From assembly GCA_021823425.1 (NCBI GenBank), contig JAKANX010000001.1, forward strand, positions 4,068 through 36,667: a DNA stretch of 32,600 nt, given 5' to 3'. The DNA is from Microcaldota archaeon (GTDB lineage: Archaea; Micrarchaeota; Micrarchaeia; Anstonellales; Bilamarchaeaceae). The first letter of the stretch is position 1. Every line of letters begins with the position of its first letter. A program made the translations under genes and the position numbers. The notes beneath the pieces are model-generated. The model ran no database searches. It was not told the DNA's origin and saw nothing but the letters and a program-made list of their open reading frames with translations. Below, piece after piece: positions 31,573-32,600 of this stretch.

Positions 31573-32088
31573 ATGATACTCTCGGACAGGGACATACGCC
31601 GCTTGCTAAAGGACGGCACGATTAAAATAACGCCGTTGAAGCAGGGCCAGATAGGCGGCGCGGGCGTGGACCTTTCGCTCTCCGGAGAATGGTCTTTTTT
31701 CAAAAAATCGTTAATGGGAAAACAGGTGGACCTGGGCAAGGTGCCCTTCCAGAAGGCAATTGAAACCGTGAAGGCCGATTACGCGATTCTAAATCCCGGG
31801 GAAATAGTGCTGGCCACCACCGCAGAAAGGATTTCCCTTCCCGCCAGCATATTGGGCAAGCTGGAAGGCAGGAGCAGGTACGCGCGGATGGGGCTTTCAG
31901 TCCACATAACTTCGGCGATAGTGCAGCCCGGCTCGGAAAACCGCCAGGTTTTGGAAATACTCAATTCCGCCCCGTTCACAATAGTGCTAAAAAAGGGCAT
32001 GCGCGTTTCCCAAATCGTTTTCCACGAGATGAAAAGCCCGACGTCCAGGCCCTATTCCAAATTCGGCAAAATCGCAAGGAAGCAGTGA
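31573..32088 (+). CDS. dcd: dCTP deaminase (Dcd family)
   Basis: A 171-residue member of the trimeric dUTPase/dCTP deaminase fold, which converts dCTP to dUTP, sometimes with hydrolysis to dUMP in archaea. It starts ILSDRDIRRLL, has GAGVDLSLSGEW, then LEGRSRYARMGLSVHITSAIVQPG carrying the active-site Arg/Ser segment, and ends MRVSQIVFHEM. Which of the two activities applies cannot be told from motifs alone. ATG 31573 is chosen over TTG 31570 because GTGAT at 31565-31569 serves as ribosome site. It is co-transcribed with pth2, and the HAD gene begins 4 bp after its stop. Confidence 0.9.
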   Translation: MILSDRDIRRLLKDGTIKITPLKQGQIGGAGVDLSLSGEWSFFKKSLMGKQVDLGKVPFQKAIETVKADYAILNPGEIVLATTAERISLPASILGKLEGRSRYARMGLSVHITSAIVQPGSENRQVLEILNSAPFTIVLKKGMRVSQIVFHEMKSPTSRPYSKFGKIARKQ

Positions 32089-32092
32089 GCAA

Positions 32093-32600
32093 ATGATACG
32101 GCTCGTTATTTTTGACCTGGACGAGACGCTCCTTCGCCTCCCCGTAGACTGGGAGGGGGTGAAGAAGGATGTCATCGCCTACGGAAATGAGGAAAAATTG
32201 GAATTTGACGAAAATGCGCACATCCTCCCCCTCTCGGCCGCGGTTTCCAGCACCCCAGATAGGAAAAAGGAAGTTGATTCAATCTGGAGGAGGCACGAAA
32301 CTGAAACGATTGAAAAAAAAGGCGTTGAGCGCTACCCCGAGGCGGAGGAATTCGTGAAAACGCTCAGGGCAAAGGGGTTCCTGCTTGCAATCGCGTCGAA
32401 CAACAACCACGCGACAATTGATTTGGCGCTGGAGAAGGCTGGCATGCGGAATGCGTTCGCATTGATAATTGGAAGGGACGACGTGCAGAACCCCAAGCCC
32501 GCGCCGGACATGCTCCTCAACCTGGCTTGGAAATTCAAGCTGGAAAAAAGCGAAATCGTGTTCATCGGCGACGGCGAGGGCCACAGGATTGCCGGGGCCG
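32093..32600 (+). CDS. HAD-superfamily hydrolase (3' end outside window)
   Basis: The frame starts at ATG 32093 and stays open to the window end, giving 169 complete residues. Motif I is VIFDLDETLL with the nucleophile and acid/base Asp pair, motif II is AIASNNN, motif III is the lysine in NPKPAPD, and motif IV begins GDGEGHRIAGA. An alpha-helical cap lies between motifs I and II. The order and spacing fit a phosphoglycolate-phosphatase-like or nucleotide-phosphatase-like HAD enzyme; motif IV has GDGE in place of the more usual GDS/GDT. Substrate is unknown. It is the third gene of the pth2-dcd-HAD run, each about 4 bp apart. Confidence 0.88.
   Translation, partial: MIRLVIFDLDETLLRLPVDWEGVKKDVIAYGNEEKLEFDENAHILPLSAAVSSTPDRKKEVDSIWRRHETETIEKKGVERYPEAEEFVKTLRAKGFLLAIASNNNHATIDLALEKAGMRNAFALIIGRDDVQNPKPAPDMLLNLAWKFKLEKSEIVFIGDGEGHRIAGA

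Overview
The window reads as chromosomal DNA of an archaeon. The evidence is the archaea-specific GatD/GatE amidotransferase pair, a Pth2-type peptidyl-tRNA hydrolase, a NurA nuclease, a KaiC/RecA-fold protein beside a Roadblock protein, a tRNA-Val without encoded CCA, TATA boxes about 24-30 nt before many start codons (leaderless style), and GGTGAT-type ribosome sites before operon-internal genes. A small-genome lineage (DPANN, for example Micrarchaeota or Diapherotrites) is plausible from compact packing, but this cannot be settled from the window.

Layout. (1) 1-1434: end of the alpha subunit and complete beta subunit of a 2-oxoacid:ferredoxin oxidoreductase. (2) 1447-2772: a visibly AT-richer restriction-modification cassette, a PD-(D/E)XK endonuclease and a D12-class adenine methyltransferase, convergent and overlapping by 72 bp. 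(3) 2845-7281: a divergent module. A three-gene minus-strand operon (two orphan proteins and an XRE-type regulator) faces a KaiC-like protein with degenerate nucleotide-binding motifs and a Roadblock protein; both sides share one TATA element. (4) 7372-9247: TldD-like protease and a small methyltransferase. (5) 9250-20439: surface-glycan cluster with a GT-C-like membrane protein, a GT2 enzyme, several NAD-dependent sugar epimerase/dehydratases including GDP-mannose 4,6-dehydratase, three paralogous GT4 glycosyltransferases and a zinc-ribbon methyltransferase. A tRNA-Val(CAC) flanked by palindromic repeats lies inside it. (6) 20506-32600: gatE, purB, a radical SAM protein, a membrane-anchored P-loop ATPase, an orphan gene, gatD, a secreted HExxH protein, nurA, an MBL-fold hydrolase, pth2, dcd and a HAD hydrolase cut by the window end.

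Most notable signals. GATC is almost absent: I found only nine sites by eye in 32.6 kb, five of them inside the restriction-modification cassette, while GATA, GATG and GATT are common. This fits a GATC-specific system. A family of palindromic repeats sharing the core GTTTCGGGTT occurs four times: upstream of the Roadblock gene, on each side of the tRNA, and in frame inside gatE, like a protein-coding palindromic element. Two divergent gene pairs appear to be driven by one central TATA element each, with leaderless starts on both sides. The module at 2845-7281 is the best candidate here for an undescribed multi-gene system.
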